A stretch of DNA of 64,000 nucleotides, from NCBI GenBank assembly GCA_030248215.1, contig JASANG010002687.1, forward strand, positions 17,969 through 81,968, in the 5' to 3' direction. The notes beneath the pieces are model-generated. The model worked only from the letters and a program-made list of their open reading frames with translations. It made no database searches and had not been told where the DNA came from. Positions 11,771 to 23,298 of the stretch are shown in pieces; position 1 is the stretch's first letter, and every line of letters begins with the position of its first letter. This DNA comes from Enoplolaimus lenunculus (lineage: Eukaryota; Nematoda; Enoplea; Enoplida; Thoracostomopsidae). The position numbers and the translations under genes were made by a program.

Positions 11771-12150
11771 ATGTGCCGATTAATCGGCATCGGCAATAGT
11801 CAGCAGTTTTCGTGAGTATCGGCATCTGCACTGCAAAAAATTGCCGATTCTTTGCCGATACCTTTTGCACCAAACAGTCAGTTGTTGGAATGCTATCAGT
11901 TTCATTTCTGGGCGCATATCATTGTGTCTGGTCCTGAAAACTCTTGTCTGTCTTGCGTTTGTGCTTGAAAAAATTAATTGAAATGAACCGTTCTTGTAAA
12001 ATTATAATCGTGTATGATGGTTAGGGTTTAAGTCTTCATATAATGATATAATGTAGCATAGTATCTGTTTATTAAGCATGGTGTACTAAAGTTGGGATCG
12101 GTAGCGGTTCGGCGTCGGCAAAAATTTTGGCATCGGCACATCCCTATTAT
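11771..12150 (+). mobile_element. hAT-like element, TCGGCATCGGC family (uninterrupted)
   Basis: Starts ATGTGCCGATTAATCGGCAT and ends TTTTGGCATCGGCACATCCC. The termini are inverted and packed with GGCATCGGC words. It is the uninterrupted relative of 1395-2130. Target duplication not resolved. Confidence 0.7.
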
Positions 12151-12930
12151 TTTCACACTGTTACCCACCATATACAATACGTATATCGTAGATCGTGCTC
12201 ATAGTTATGTTACGTGTTCTAACTTGGCCCCTCTATTCGTACCGGCACAGGGCCTTAGCCACGTAAAATTCCTGGCCTCGGGGAAACTCTAATGGCAACA
12301 TCGATCAATTTGGAAGGCGCAAAAATCTTTGCTCGTGTATAAGCAACCCAATCATTATCTAGGAAACTTCTGAATTTCTATATAGTAATAATTCTACCGA
12401 AAAGTTTTCAAACTCGCTGAAAAAAATTTAAGTTCTTTATATAGGTAAGTACAAACACATAAATGTTCTATGGCTGCAATAATATTTAACAGCCAAACGT
12501 AGGTGAACCAAATTAATTACCGTTATATGCTTGTTTTGATTTGAAATTTTATCAATAAATTAATCTGCTGAAAACGTTATCCTTAACATTACAAATAGTT
12601 TTGCTGTGCGCATTATGCTTCAGAAGGATTAAAAGTTAAAATGATTGCGGACGATAGTGTTCCTTGCTGCTTTTCCAAATTACATCAATCCACATGATCG
12701 CCCGTCGATTTACTAACATATCCCATATTGCTGAATGCTGTATAATTTATATAGTAATTATTTTATTTATGTACACTTTTCAGCGATGCCTATCGAGCAA
12801 CTTAAAAAAGACCGGAAACAGAAATAGAATTTTTACCCAGCCGAGGTTTTCCTGTATTCCCAGCAGCCAAAATTGTTTGGTTGGCTGGCAAACCGATATT
12901 TGCAAAACCGATTTAGTTTGGTTATAGCAA
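12151..12930. other. Intergenic, no gene recognised
   Basis: No coding frame with family similarity or splice context; no repeat boundary recognised. Confidence 0.4.
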
Positions 12931-13263
12931 GAGTGGATGATGTTCACCTTGCAGAAGAGTGTGCAACTGCTTGGGCTGTGCATGGTACTAAATGTACCAG
13001 CACGCGTTGCATTTTTGTTCGACCCCCCTCAATCGGGGGGGGGGGGGGTAAGCAAGAGATTAACAATAAAGTATGCTTCAGTACACCTACCTCCCTCATT
13101 TAAGGGGTCAACTATGATGTTTAATCACACTAAAGATGTTTGTATGTGCATACAGACCCCCTAAACAACGGGGGGTAGGTCAAAAACCCAGCGCGTGCCG
13201 GGTACATTCTTTAATACACAGAATGTACCCAGTTGCACACTCTTGGTATAAAGAGTGATCATC
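12931..13263. mobile_element. MITE with AGAGTGTGCAACTG inverted ends and a poly-G core
   Basis: The left end carries AGAGTGTGCAACTG and the right end CAGTTGCACACTCTT; the outer GGATGATG and ATCATCC words also pair. The string TTGGTTATAG occurs just outside both ends (about 12917 and 13266). The core has a 14-G run and CGACCCCCC stretches. A related copy sits at 52225-52475. Confidence 0.65.
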
Positions 13264-13458
13264 CAATCTTGGTTATAGATAACCTATGATACGTTAAGTT
13301 TAAAATAATTACGTCTATAATCTTCGTACACATGTGATTTCGATGGAACTTGCAATTATTCGCAGTTTACGCAATGGCAACAACATTAACTCGTATACGT
13401 AATGAGCAAGAAAAAATACGATTGTCTGCCATAAACTAGAAGCTTTGCTTGTGCCAAA

Positions 13459-16400
13459 ATGTATTCAATACCGTTCGTGTCCGACTTAATCAATATTGTG
13501 AAGCCCACACCGTATGTGTACAACGACTACGCGGACCGCCTTAATTATTACGTCACTTCTTTGTTGCTGATATTTTGCGCATTACTGGTAGATTTTAGTT
13601 TTGTTTTGTAAAATATCTTTTAAAATGTATAATTGTTTGTGATATATCTAGATTTTTCATCAGTTGAATACGTTAAGGTACGTAGTTTAATGGGAAACAG
13701 ATAGACGTAGAATTAGCGGCGTTCTGGCGTTCTTCAATGAAGTTTCAAAAATATTGCGACAAAATATTTCAAGCAGCCTTCGTTTTAGAGCTGTTCATGT
13801 TATTTAGCATTTAACTTTAACGCTAATTCAGGTTGGCGCTAAGCAAAACATTGGTTCGCCGATTCAGTGTTGGGTTCCCGCTCAGTACAAAAGTGCATGG
13901 GAACAATACGCAGAAGATTTCTGTTTCATTGAAGGAACATTCCAAGCGTCACTTGACAAGCCCTTGGATCATGGAGATTTTGACTGTATGATGTTTTGTA
14001 CGATAATATTGGACGTAGTTAGTACACGAAGTGTGACTGGCTATAAATTAGATATGTCCCGGGGTCGGGGCCATACGGTATCATAGACGAAACCAGAACC
14101 ACATTATATCGGAAGCGGAATGGGAACAGCAAGATTATTAATATTGGAACAGGAATTGAAATATTCGCGGGTTACAAAATTTTAAATTTCTAATTAGAAT
14201 CAGAACTAATTGTGAATCTAATTTTAATCGAAATCGCACGGTTCCGTTTCCGGTATTTTTTGAAATTCCGGTTTCTTTACATAAGACGAAACCGGAAAAT
14301 GAAAAATATAATATGCCATCGAAAAGTTCATTTTAATTTTCGTTTTTGCAATATTGGTGAAATAACTCTAGTTAGAGATATGATTCACTATCTGCTGTAC
14401 TTTAGATTTTCATAATGCACGGAAGCGAAATCTACATTCGATGGTTTATTTTCACGATTGTCAATGTTTATATACTATACTTATGAAATCTATTTAATTT
14501 TTATCGTGATTCTTTAGTAAAATATCTTAGTTTCCACAGACCAAAGTAACGGAGCCGAATGTTAGCCGGATATAGGATCTAAATTTGTACACAGTTGGAA
14601 GTAATTGAGTCATGCAAAAATGTGTATTTATGGATTTCTGACTATTTGGTGGTTTGATTTTTCATACAATATTAGTGTCCAGTCTGGACTTGCCGTTAAT
14701 TGAAGTAGCTGCAAAATGTCTAGTATTTCGACATGTACAAAGCAGTTTTATGATATTTAGAACCACAACCGCAAATATCCGGTAGGTTTATATCGGATAG
14801 TGGGACCGGGTTTCAGGTAACAAATCGCAAAACGGATGTCGGACATGAACAATATTAACGTTTAAAAATTATGAGACTGGCGTTGCGGTGATATTGTGAA
14901 ATAAATTATAGACATAACTGAAATTTGCAATATGCAAGATTCGGATTCGGATGCGGTAAATTAGGAATGGTTTCGTATTCGGTCAAATCATGGATTCGGT
15001 GTCACCCTGCTTTGAAGTTAATCTAAATAAAAACTTTTAGTGGTAATTTAAAATTTCCTCAATCGGCGGCGTTCATTGTTCTGTTTGTATGTATGCATGC
15101 TTTCAGCAAGTCAGCACGTGGGCTATTATCAATGGGTGCCATTTGTCTTACTCGCTCAAGCGTTAATGATATTCACGCCACACCTTATTTGGAAAACATT
15201 TGTTGATTTATCAGGTGCCAATAACATTTTCTGTCCGAAGGATTAACTTTTGAGCAAGTCTCATACTATAACGGATGATAGCAAAGCGTTTGTGTTTAAT
15301 GGATGGTGGAACGGAATAACGGATACATATCTAATCTAGATGTAACATGACATTGGAGAATAAAACAATGCCTTCAATTTTCTATATACTTTGCCTTGCT
15401 TGGGGCCTTTGTGATTTACTCAGTATTTTACTTTTTTATAGGAATACATATTTTTCCACACTACTTACGTTGCCTTTTCTTTTTTTAATGTAGGACGTGA
15501 GAAACCGCATAAAATAAAATGTCGTATTTGTTTTTATGTGCTGTCTGTAAAGTAGTAATTCATCAATTCTTAATGTTTGTTTAAGGTTTAAATGTAATGA
15601 CAGTATTAAAAATGGCAGAAGAGTCCAGCAAAACTTTTGGGTCTGATAGAGATGACGCTATTCAGTCGTTGTCGCGCTACATTGAAGATTCACTGGGTTT
15701 TCAGCACGACATGGAGATCAATCGGCATTGGTGCTTCAGAAAATCTCACCGTGGTTTTATTAGGTCATTGACTATGCCTTTTGTCTAAGCTTATAAGTTA
15801 ATATTTAACCTATTTTAAAGTACTCGAGATGGAACCGATGCGCTTTTATATTAGGGACATTTTTAGTGTTTTGTGCATAGCTGGCTTTTAGAAGCAAAAA
15901 TGGAAAAAATTAAAACACTATACCCGAATTACATACAAAAAAGAGGCCTTCCGCCCACTTCCACGCAAAAATCCTCTGTAGCGCCAGTGTGTAATATCTA
16001 TTATTTTTAGCCGCCTGTACATTGTTTGCAAAATTATGTACATCGCAGTTTTGATCGGCCAATTTGTGACAACGTCGTACTTCTTGGGTTTCAATTTTCT
16101 GTTGTTCGGTATCGACGTGCTCCGCGGCGGATCGAAAATGAACTGGACAGAAACGGGACGATTTCCTCGAATCACTTATTGCCATGTTAAAGTATGTTAC
16201 CTTAAGCGTGTGGTGATATTAGATAGCCAGTATAACTTAAGTCGAAATAGTTGGTTACGCTACCCTGTATTGAAAGGAATGTTCTTCAATTGGCATTTGG
16301 GTTTAATTACTTATTACGACGTTAAAGTACGTTAGTTTAAGCGTGTGGTGATATTAGATAGGCAGTATAAGTTGAAATAGTTGGTTGCGCTACCCTGTAT

Positions 16401-19148
16401 TGAAAGGAATGTTCTTTAGCTGGCACTTGGCATACCTCGTTAAAATAGCGATTATTGGTAAACCATCGCTAATCGTTGTTGTTGCTGTTCGATGCACACG
16501 TCTTCCCAAATTATTTTTTAAAATCGTAACACATACTTTGTTTTGTAGAATCTTAATCGAGCGTGATACATGTACTACAATGCAGCAAAAAATCGTTTTC
16601 CAATTCAGCTTTATTATGCCCGTGAACCCATAGTATTTACTCAATATAAAAGGAGTATATGCTCTATAAAAAATGTGACACATTAAATTGTTAAAATTAG
16701 CACATGGATGGTATCACATTGTCGTATCAAAGTAGCTAATTTACGTACAGGTTCGTGTAATTGGTTCAATGAATGACCATAAAATCCAATGTGTGCTCAT
16801 GATACAAATGTTCAATGAGAAGATATACGCCATTCTGTGGTTTTGGTGGATGATAATGTTGATTGTCTCCATAATCAGTTTGTTTTATTGGATTGTTAAC
16901 GTTTTTGTTCAGCGGAACGGTGAACAGGTAAGATTCATTAAGTGCTGTTTATCTTTACGCAGTGTTTTAGATTCGCGTTAGCATTCAATCGACTGGGCAT
17001 CAGGAGAAGAGGCCCAATGGGAAAAATATGTGTTTCTATTTGCACCATTGCTAGGTAGATATCCAGTGCAGAGATGTCTCGGGTCCGATTCACGAAATAT
17101 TATTCGGATTTGGTTTACGATTCGGCAAATTAGCAATGGATTCGGATTCGATCAAATCGTGGATTCGGTGCCACTCTGCGCCTGGGACCCCGAACTGGGA
17201 CCGGCGGGGTCAGCAAAATACACAAAGCTTCAAATTTTGTATACTCGTTTTAATAGCAATGTCTTTCATTAACATCGAACAGATATGTTTTTCTGGTTCC
17301 GTCCGCGGTACTTCATAGCTCCGGCACCCTCTAGCCCAGTGGCCCCGCGGCCCGGCCTCAGGACATCTTTAGTACGTATCCAGCATGCTAAAACTTCTGG
17401 TGCAGATACACAATTATCTACTGATTCAGCACATCCTACAATCATGGGTCACTTTAAAACTGATGTTAATTATACTTTACAAATTTGCAAGTTTTAAACT
17501 ATTTTTGTACCTGCAGTGATGGTGACAAAACCGGACGAAACTCGGATTTCAGGGGTCACATCCACTATATAAACCACAGACGTTATATAATTTTGGCTCT
17601 TTTGTTCATATTAATGTTGCATAAGCATCAGGAGTGTTAACTAAAATACAGTTTTCGTAGGATCCAACTCAAATCGACGCAAATGAAAATGGGTATTGGC
17701 TAAGCTTGAGTTTTTACTTAATACGTTTCCACTGAATTATCTCTGATTTAGTGTCAATTGCAAAATACAAATTAAAATTAGTAATATTAATATCCGTTTT
17801 CTTGGTTAAAAAATCTAGACCAAACTAAAAGTTAGCTAAACGTTATGTTATTAGGTCTGTTTTCAGCTGATTCACAACTATCTGAGATTAATGGAAGATA
17901 TTGACAGTACCGACGAACGGAATTACTTTATTCGACGTTTCACTGAAAATGCACTTTACCAGGACGGAGTAACGGTAATCCGGTTTATTTGCAAACAACA
18001 AGGCGACATGATTGCAGCGGTAAGATTCGATCGAGTTTTTAAGCCATTACAACCGTGATTTGAAACTTCAACTCAACATTAATTTTAACCGTGCATAGTA
18101 CGAACAATACCCTAATCCGATTGTGCCCTTGCCATGAGTAATGAAGTTACACTGTACGTTCGTATAAACACATACCTGTATAATTATGTAAATATTTTCA
18201 GTAGAAACAGTGTGTTAATCGCAAGGTACCTGGTACATATTCCACTATTGTTGGTGGATTCTGTTATATTAAGAAATCTGTTTGGACTATTGTTTTGTAG
18301 ACTATTATCAAGCCGCTGTATGTTTACTTTTTGTTAATGTTAAATATGTCAGACGCGTAGCATCAACATAATAATTACAAACATAGCTTCGTTAATAAAC
18401 GTTTGTTCTTTAGATGGTCACTTCAGCGTTGTGGAACACCTACAAGGCGCATCGTATGTTGCTTCATCAGTCTGGCGACCCATCTAAACCAAAAGGAAGT
18501 AGTCTGCCTTCAGCTCCACAACCACCGCCGGTGCCCCCAAAGAGCTTATCACATGCCGTTGACTCTCATAATGATACAAATTTGCCGCAGAACGCAATTC
18601 ATCTGTTGCCTCAAAAAGCAATGTTGGCTGCATCTGGTCGCCTGAACAATTTGTACCCTGTCAATCGTGTACGGAACCGGAAATATTCTTCGCCGCATAA
18701 AACAAAATATAGTAAACACGGTGAAACGATCGTTACTGCTGATGTTGACAGTGCTCTTACAACAACTGATCTGGGATATAGCCCAAGTGATGTAAACGGC
18801 GACCCGCTAAATTTCAGCTATCAGTGTAGCCCGATTAGAGGAAGAAACAATGATTTAGACCTGGTCGATAACTGTTATTTTAATGAGTGCTGTGGCGATG
18901 TTGGAAGCCGTTTTAGAAAAGTTTTGCCCAGTACACCTGTCCGGACTGATCGTTCTGTGAATCAAGAAGATAATAACAATAATATTGGCGAAGTTGGTGC
19001 TAAGGTTCTCAGTGAGATTAGTTTTTTGTCAAAGTCAAAAGAATGCGGCAAAGATGTTGATCATGAGGGCCTGGAGTTGCAAAAAATGCTTGGAACGAAC
19101 AATGAAATAGACGGTATTGACAACGCAGTGTCTGATAACATTTCGTGA
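13459..19148 (+). CDS. inx: Innexin gap-junction channel protein, 8 exons, 604 aa
   Basis: Innexins form intercellular gap junctions and hemichannels in invertebrate plasma membranes. Exons: 13459-13587, 13832-13985, 15107-15214, 15586-15763, 16011-16191, 16751-16927, 17867-18019, 18414-19148; every junction keeps phase and has GT-AG borders. The first loop has SPIQCWVPAQY with C56 and C74. The family signature YYQWVPF is at residues 101-107 before TM2. The second loop carries C247 and C264, followed by MFNEKIYAILWFWW entering TM4. Four membrane segments are visible. Residues 310-370 match the conserved cytoplasmic C-terminal block (IHNYLRLMED, then ALWNTYK). A long, poorly conserved tail rich in Pro and Ser follows, with PPPVPPK near residue 400, a possible SH3-binding stretch. 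The donor of exon 4 (gtcatt) is weak but required by phase. This looks intact; the exact innexin paralogue cannot be assigned. Confidence 0.95.
14070..15010. repeat. Cluster of hAT-like fragments in innexin intron 2
   Basis: Within the 13986-15106 intron lie AATTCCGG/ACCGGAA words (14080-14300), CCGGATAT-family words (14550-14820) and the right end of the ATTCGG family, ending GGATTCGGTGTCACCCTG near 15009. Ends are truncated or overlapping. Confidence 0.55.
16168..16435 (+). repeat. Tandem duplication of about 135 bp at the innexin exon 5 donor
   Basis: Two diverged copies (about 16168-16303 and 16304-16435) share GCGTGTGGTGATATTAGATA and TACCCTGTATTGAAAGGAAT. The unit begins inside exon 5, so the last exon bases and the donor (GTTAAAGTATGT at 16186) are copied as GTTAAAGTACGT at 16321. 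The reading continues in phase from the first donor to exon 6, so the second is a decoy. Confidence 0.8.
16928..17866. repeat. Innexin intron 6 with ATTCGG-family fragment
   Basis: 17085-17180 carries TTCGGCAAATTAGCAATGG and GGATTCGGTGCCACTCTGC, the right end of the ATTCGG hAT-like family. 17190-17350 is relatively GC-rich (GGCCCCGCGGCCCGGCC). No exon is needed here because exons 6 and 7 join in phase. Confidence 0.55.
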
Positions 19149-19358
19149 TTTAAAATATAACCGTAACCGATTAGTTGGGCTACTGTAGACAGACATCAAG
19201 TAGTTTTCTGGAAAACTCTGTCGAAATTTTAATGTTTTGTGCAATTCAGTGTGTATTATCCGGTGTCAGATAAAATTTACTTAGCTTTGTTACTTGTTGC
19301 TTACTACATTACTTTTAACGTTAAGTGTATACCAAAAGCGATGAAACCATGGGCAAAA

Positions 19359-19364
19359 AATAAA
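19359..19364 (+). terminator. Candidate polyadenylation signal of the innexin gene
   Basis: AATAAA 211 bases after the innexin stop codon, the first canonical hexamer downstream on the same strand that I found. Confidence 0.5.
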
Positions 19365-19389
19365 GACATATTATGTCAGAATTCAACCG

Positions 19390-20450
19390 GAATCCTTGTT
19401 TCGGCCGCAATTCTTTAAAAAATTCAATTTCTATTTATGTTCTTACATTCAAAGATGCAGGAACCAGAATTTGTGTTGTGGTTGTGGCAAAGTATTCATG
19501 ATCATTTCAATATTGGAAACTTTGTCTTTGAAAAAATTTTATTTCGAAGTGAATGTTTACAATATAAACCAATTATGATAAAAATTATATCTGTTTTATT
19601 ATGTAAGTCATGGAGCATACGGTGTTAATTAATTGATCGTTGTACATTTTTAATTTTTTATTGCAGGTAAGTCGTTTGCTTTAAAGTATATACACTACAT
19701 TGGTTCTCTGTATCGTTGTAGAATGTAGCATAACTGGTTAGAAATAATGTGTTTAGTGTGTACATCACAAGCACATTTATAAGGACCTTTTTGTGAAAGC
19801 CTTCAGAAACTATCATTGCTTTTCGACGCGGTGTAGTCTTTTTTCTTAGCCGTTCTTCGTGTTCTTTTTATTTGCAACTCGTTTACGATACTGTTAGGTG
19901 GTACGTCTTTCTCGGAGTCGGCGAGGTCAAACTGTTCTTTAAAATTCAAAAATTGTTTCAAATATATAAGCAAAATACATCTACGATTAAACGTTTTTCA
20001 TATTAATAAAATTGGTACCGAAGTTGCCGAAACGTCTTTTACAATTTCGCTGGAACTGAGCACCGCAGATGTCGTGACATTAGGTAGTTTAAACATTTAT
20101 TTGTTAATTTTAGCACATATCTATAAAGCGTCAAAAAACTTTGGGTTTTATGTTTATTTTTAACAAATCCCGACAATCTGCACTCGAAATAGTACCAAAA
20201 CTTATAGCCAAACAAACTGAACGATACAATTTTTGTAAAACTATTAAAAAATTTCACTACCAAAATTGCCGAAACCTCCTGCAAGAATTCTACCTGAGTT
20301 AGAGTGGGATTTTCTGCCGGAGTCGGCGGCGGAACTCTGGTTGTATCTGATATATTGGTGTTTTTCATATTACACTGTGCTTTAATAAACTGTCACAATT
20401 TGGGTTAATTCACCGGGTGAATTTGGTCGACATATTACATACACTATACC
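19390..20450. other. Intergenic, no gene recognised
   Basis: No gene. CGGAGTCGGCG words occur at about 19913 and 20317 and may mark fragments of a further dispersed repeat. Confidence 0.4.
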
Positions 20451-20837
20451 CAGGGTACAACTGGAATTCCAGTCCCGGCATTTTTTCACCTTCCGGTTCC
20501 GGTAAATTTTACCGGATTTAAAAATTCCGGTGTTATAATTTGGCCGTTTTCTTAACTTTGCTAATTTTTAAGAATCTCTTGAAAGCCACTTGTACTCCGA
20601 ATATAAGCCATTGATGGTGGATTTCACTTCAGTCGATGATGAAAATCTAAAATACAACAAATAAAATAAATACCTATGTTCGACTAAAGTTATTTCACAA
20701 ATAATAGAGCAAAAAATAAGATTAAAATGAAAATAAGATTAAAATGAAATTTTTGGTGAAATGCATTTTTCACTTTCCGGTTCCGCTAAAATTTTCAAAT
20801 TCCGGTACCGGTAAATTGTAATTCCGGTTGCACCCTG
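20451..20837 (+). mobile_element. hAT-like element, ATTCCGG subfamily, perfect 8-bp target duplication
   Basis: Starts CAGGGTACAACTGGAATTCC and ends GTAATTCCGGTTGCACCCTG. It is flanked by ACTATACC at 20443-20450 and 20838-20845, an exact 8-bp duplication. At 387 bp it is non-autonomous; TTCCGG words are repeated near both ends. Confidence 0.85.
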
Positions 20838-21240
20838 ACTATACCGTACGGAGATAAATTATATTTCTTTTTTCTTTTAGGTAAATGGCATTTTCAATCA
20901 TTTTTTTAAAAGCCCAATGAAAATAAACCCACTCAAACATGCAAATGGGAACGCAGGAACATAGGACACGGCTGCGTCTTCATTTTTTCTTGCAAAAATT
21001 TGCATACAAACTCACGAATATTTTTTAAATGTAAGCAGAGCTGTACGTTACTCGCAGGGAACGCGGGTACGTGTAAGACAATTTGGCAGCCAAGACAACG
21101 GGACAGTGGGACAGCTGGGACAACGCCCTAGTTCGGTAGGGAAAATCTGTAAAGTTTGGTTGAAAAACGGAAAAGTGAAAAATTTAAACGCTTAGATTAT
21201 CCCTGGGTTGGCAGGGAAAATCATAAGTAAACTTTGTGGT

Positions 21241-21403
21241 CCATGCATAGAACAGGGCCGGATCGTTTTCCGGATGGGCTATAATAGAGTAAGTTTAAAC
21301 TTTAGACTAATTTTTTGCTTAGGCTTAGGAATTGGCTCTTCCATATGCCAATTGCCTGAAATTTGCTTATGCTACTGTTCCGGCCCTGTTCTATAGGCAT
21401 GGG
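21241..21403. mobile_element. MITE with ATAGAACAGGGCCGGA ends and a TTAGGC-type core
   Basis: Left end CCATGCATAGAACAGGGCCG and right end CGGCCCTGTTCTATAGGCAT are inverted repeats of about 20 bp. The core includes TTGCTTAGGCTTAGGAATTG. Same family as 36230-36408 and, more diverged, 33240-33440. Confidence 0.75.
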
Positions 21404-21879
21404 CCGGTTTCTTTTGGAAAACGTGAAAATTTAAAACATAGGTTTTGTCTGGTTAGGTAGGGAAAGTATGAAAGTAGATTTTGTTTGGAAAACGAGAAAA
21501 GTGGAAAATTTAAAACGTAAAGAATTCAGGCACTTCCCCCACAATAGAAAAGTATCCCCCGTAAAGACCAATTGTGGAACCCCTTGACGACTTGAAGGGA
21601 TACAAAGTTTAGTAGGATGGGCTGCGTCCCATAGTTTTCTCCAGGTGAAAAACTTCCTCTCACCGCCACAATCTTTCCCGCTTTTAAGACAAATTGTCTG
21701 ACCCCCCTCGGCGATTTGAAGGAATGCTAACTGTTTTTGCCTCCCCTTTCGAAAAACAGAAAAATCAGTATATTACATTTTAGCATCTAAAACCATTAAA
21801 AGGATGGGCGCCCCGTTTTTCTTTGAGACAGCGAGAGACAGGACTGTAGCACTGGCAAACTCATGTACTCCTGCCGACC

Positions 21880-22480
21880 GCATTACAGGCGGATTCTAAA
21901 ATGGTACAGGCCTGTTTCTGGAATTGGAAAACGAGACAGATGCAATTTTTCACTGGGAAACAGGGATAGGTGTGTCTCGGGCACATGGATAACGGCACAG
22001 CTGCAATTTTTCACTGGTAAAACGGGACAGGCTTGTTTCTGGTAAATGGAAAACAGAACTGCTGCAAATTTTGTATGGGAAAACGGGTCAATGGAACAGG
22101 CCTGTTTCGTGCAAATAGGAAAACGGCACAGCTGCAATTTTTCGCTGGAAAAATGGGAAAACGGGACAGGTTTGTTTCGGGCAAATGAGAAACCGGGTCA
22201 GCTGCAATTTTTCGTTGGGAAAATGGGACACGTTTGTGTCGGACAAATGCGAAAACAGGACAGGTGGAAATTTTCGTTGGAAAAACAGTACAATGGGACA
22301 GGCGTGTTCCGGGCAAATAGGAAAACGGGACAGCAGCAATTTTTCAATAGGAAAACAGGACAAGTTTGTTCTGGCAAATAGAAAATCGTACATCTGCGAA
22401 TTTTCACTGGGAAAACGGGATAAGTTTGTTTCTTGCAAATTTTCAAAACGGGAAAGCTATGCAAATTTTCGGTGTGAAAA
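21880..22480. repeat. Minisatellite, imperfect unit of about 61 bp
   Basis: Words such as GCTGCAATTTTTCACTGG, GGGAAAACGGGACAG and GTTTGTTTCGGGCAAAT recur about every 61 bases, for roughly nine diverged copies. Long open frames on both strands here are products of the periodicity. The flanks (21050-21140, 22590-22625) carry related GGGACAG and AAAACGGGAC words. Confidence 0.8.
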
Positions 22481-22959
22481 CAGGACAATGGGACGCAAAT
22501 CAAACTCTTTCAGATTGTACAAAATTTGTTTGATCGGGGGAGTGGAACGAAGATTAAACTGGAGTAGCAAATGCTGCTGTCCGCCATCCGGCACTATTGC
22601 TGTCCCCCGGAAAAACGGGACGCCCCTTAAGGTAACATGGGCCGGATTTTTTAAAACAAACTCTTTGTATACCGTGACATTTTTTCACTGATCCCGTTCA
22701 ATATAGCGTAATCTAATTATATCGATTGGGACCTGCAAGATGGATCGCACTGACAAAATGTCCATATAGTCACTTTTATTCAAACACAAACCAGACAAAT
22801 TACGACATTTTTCATTATACAAACTATATGGTTGTCATTAACCATGTAAAATCAACATATATGCAGGAAATTTTATACCAAACCTAAACAGAAGTTTAAA
22901 TTAGCATCTAAAATGGAAACTATTCACTATTTCCGGCCACTGTCATGAATTCCGGCCCC

Positions 22960-23060
22960 TGTTACGTCTAGACGAAGCAAATAACAGTAGTACAAAACCT
23001 AAGCCTATGCCTAAACCTTAGCCTCAGCGTAAACAATAAGCCTAAGTACAACTAATCCTT
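22960..23060. repeat. TTAGGC-type tract next to a CCGGCCCCTGTT end
   Basis: Shows AATTCCGGCCCCTGTTACG followed by CCTAAGCCTATGCCTAAACC. Probably a decayed member of the MITE family at 21241 and 36230. Confidence 0.5.
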
Positions 23061-23298
23061 AAGCCAGAGAAAAAATTACTTCAAAAGTTCAGCTTACTTT
23101 AATAATCCCGAGAAAAAATGGTTCGCACTTGAAAAACTTGGGCTAATATTCCCGTAGGTTTTTGTTTTGTTCTGCAGGCATCTCAGACGTATTAGACAAA
23201 CCAAAATTAGAGTCAAAATAACACAGTAAACAACAAAAACGTATTTAAGTGACAATAAGATAATGTGTCAATTTTTGGTCCATTTTTAGTTCATGTAA

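Noticed and set aside
21863-22691. Overlapping open frames on both strands
   Set aside because: They coincide with the 61-bp minisatellite; no family motif, no splice context.
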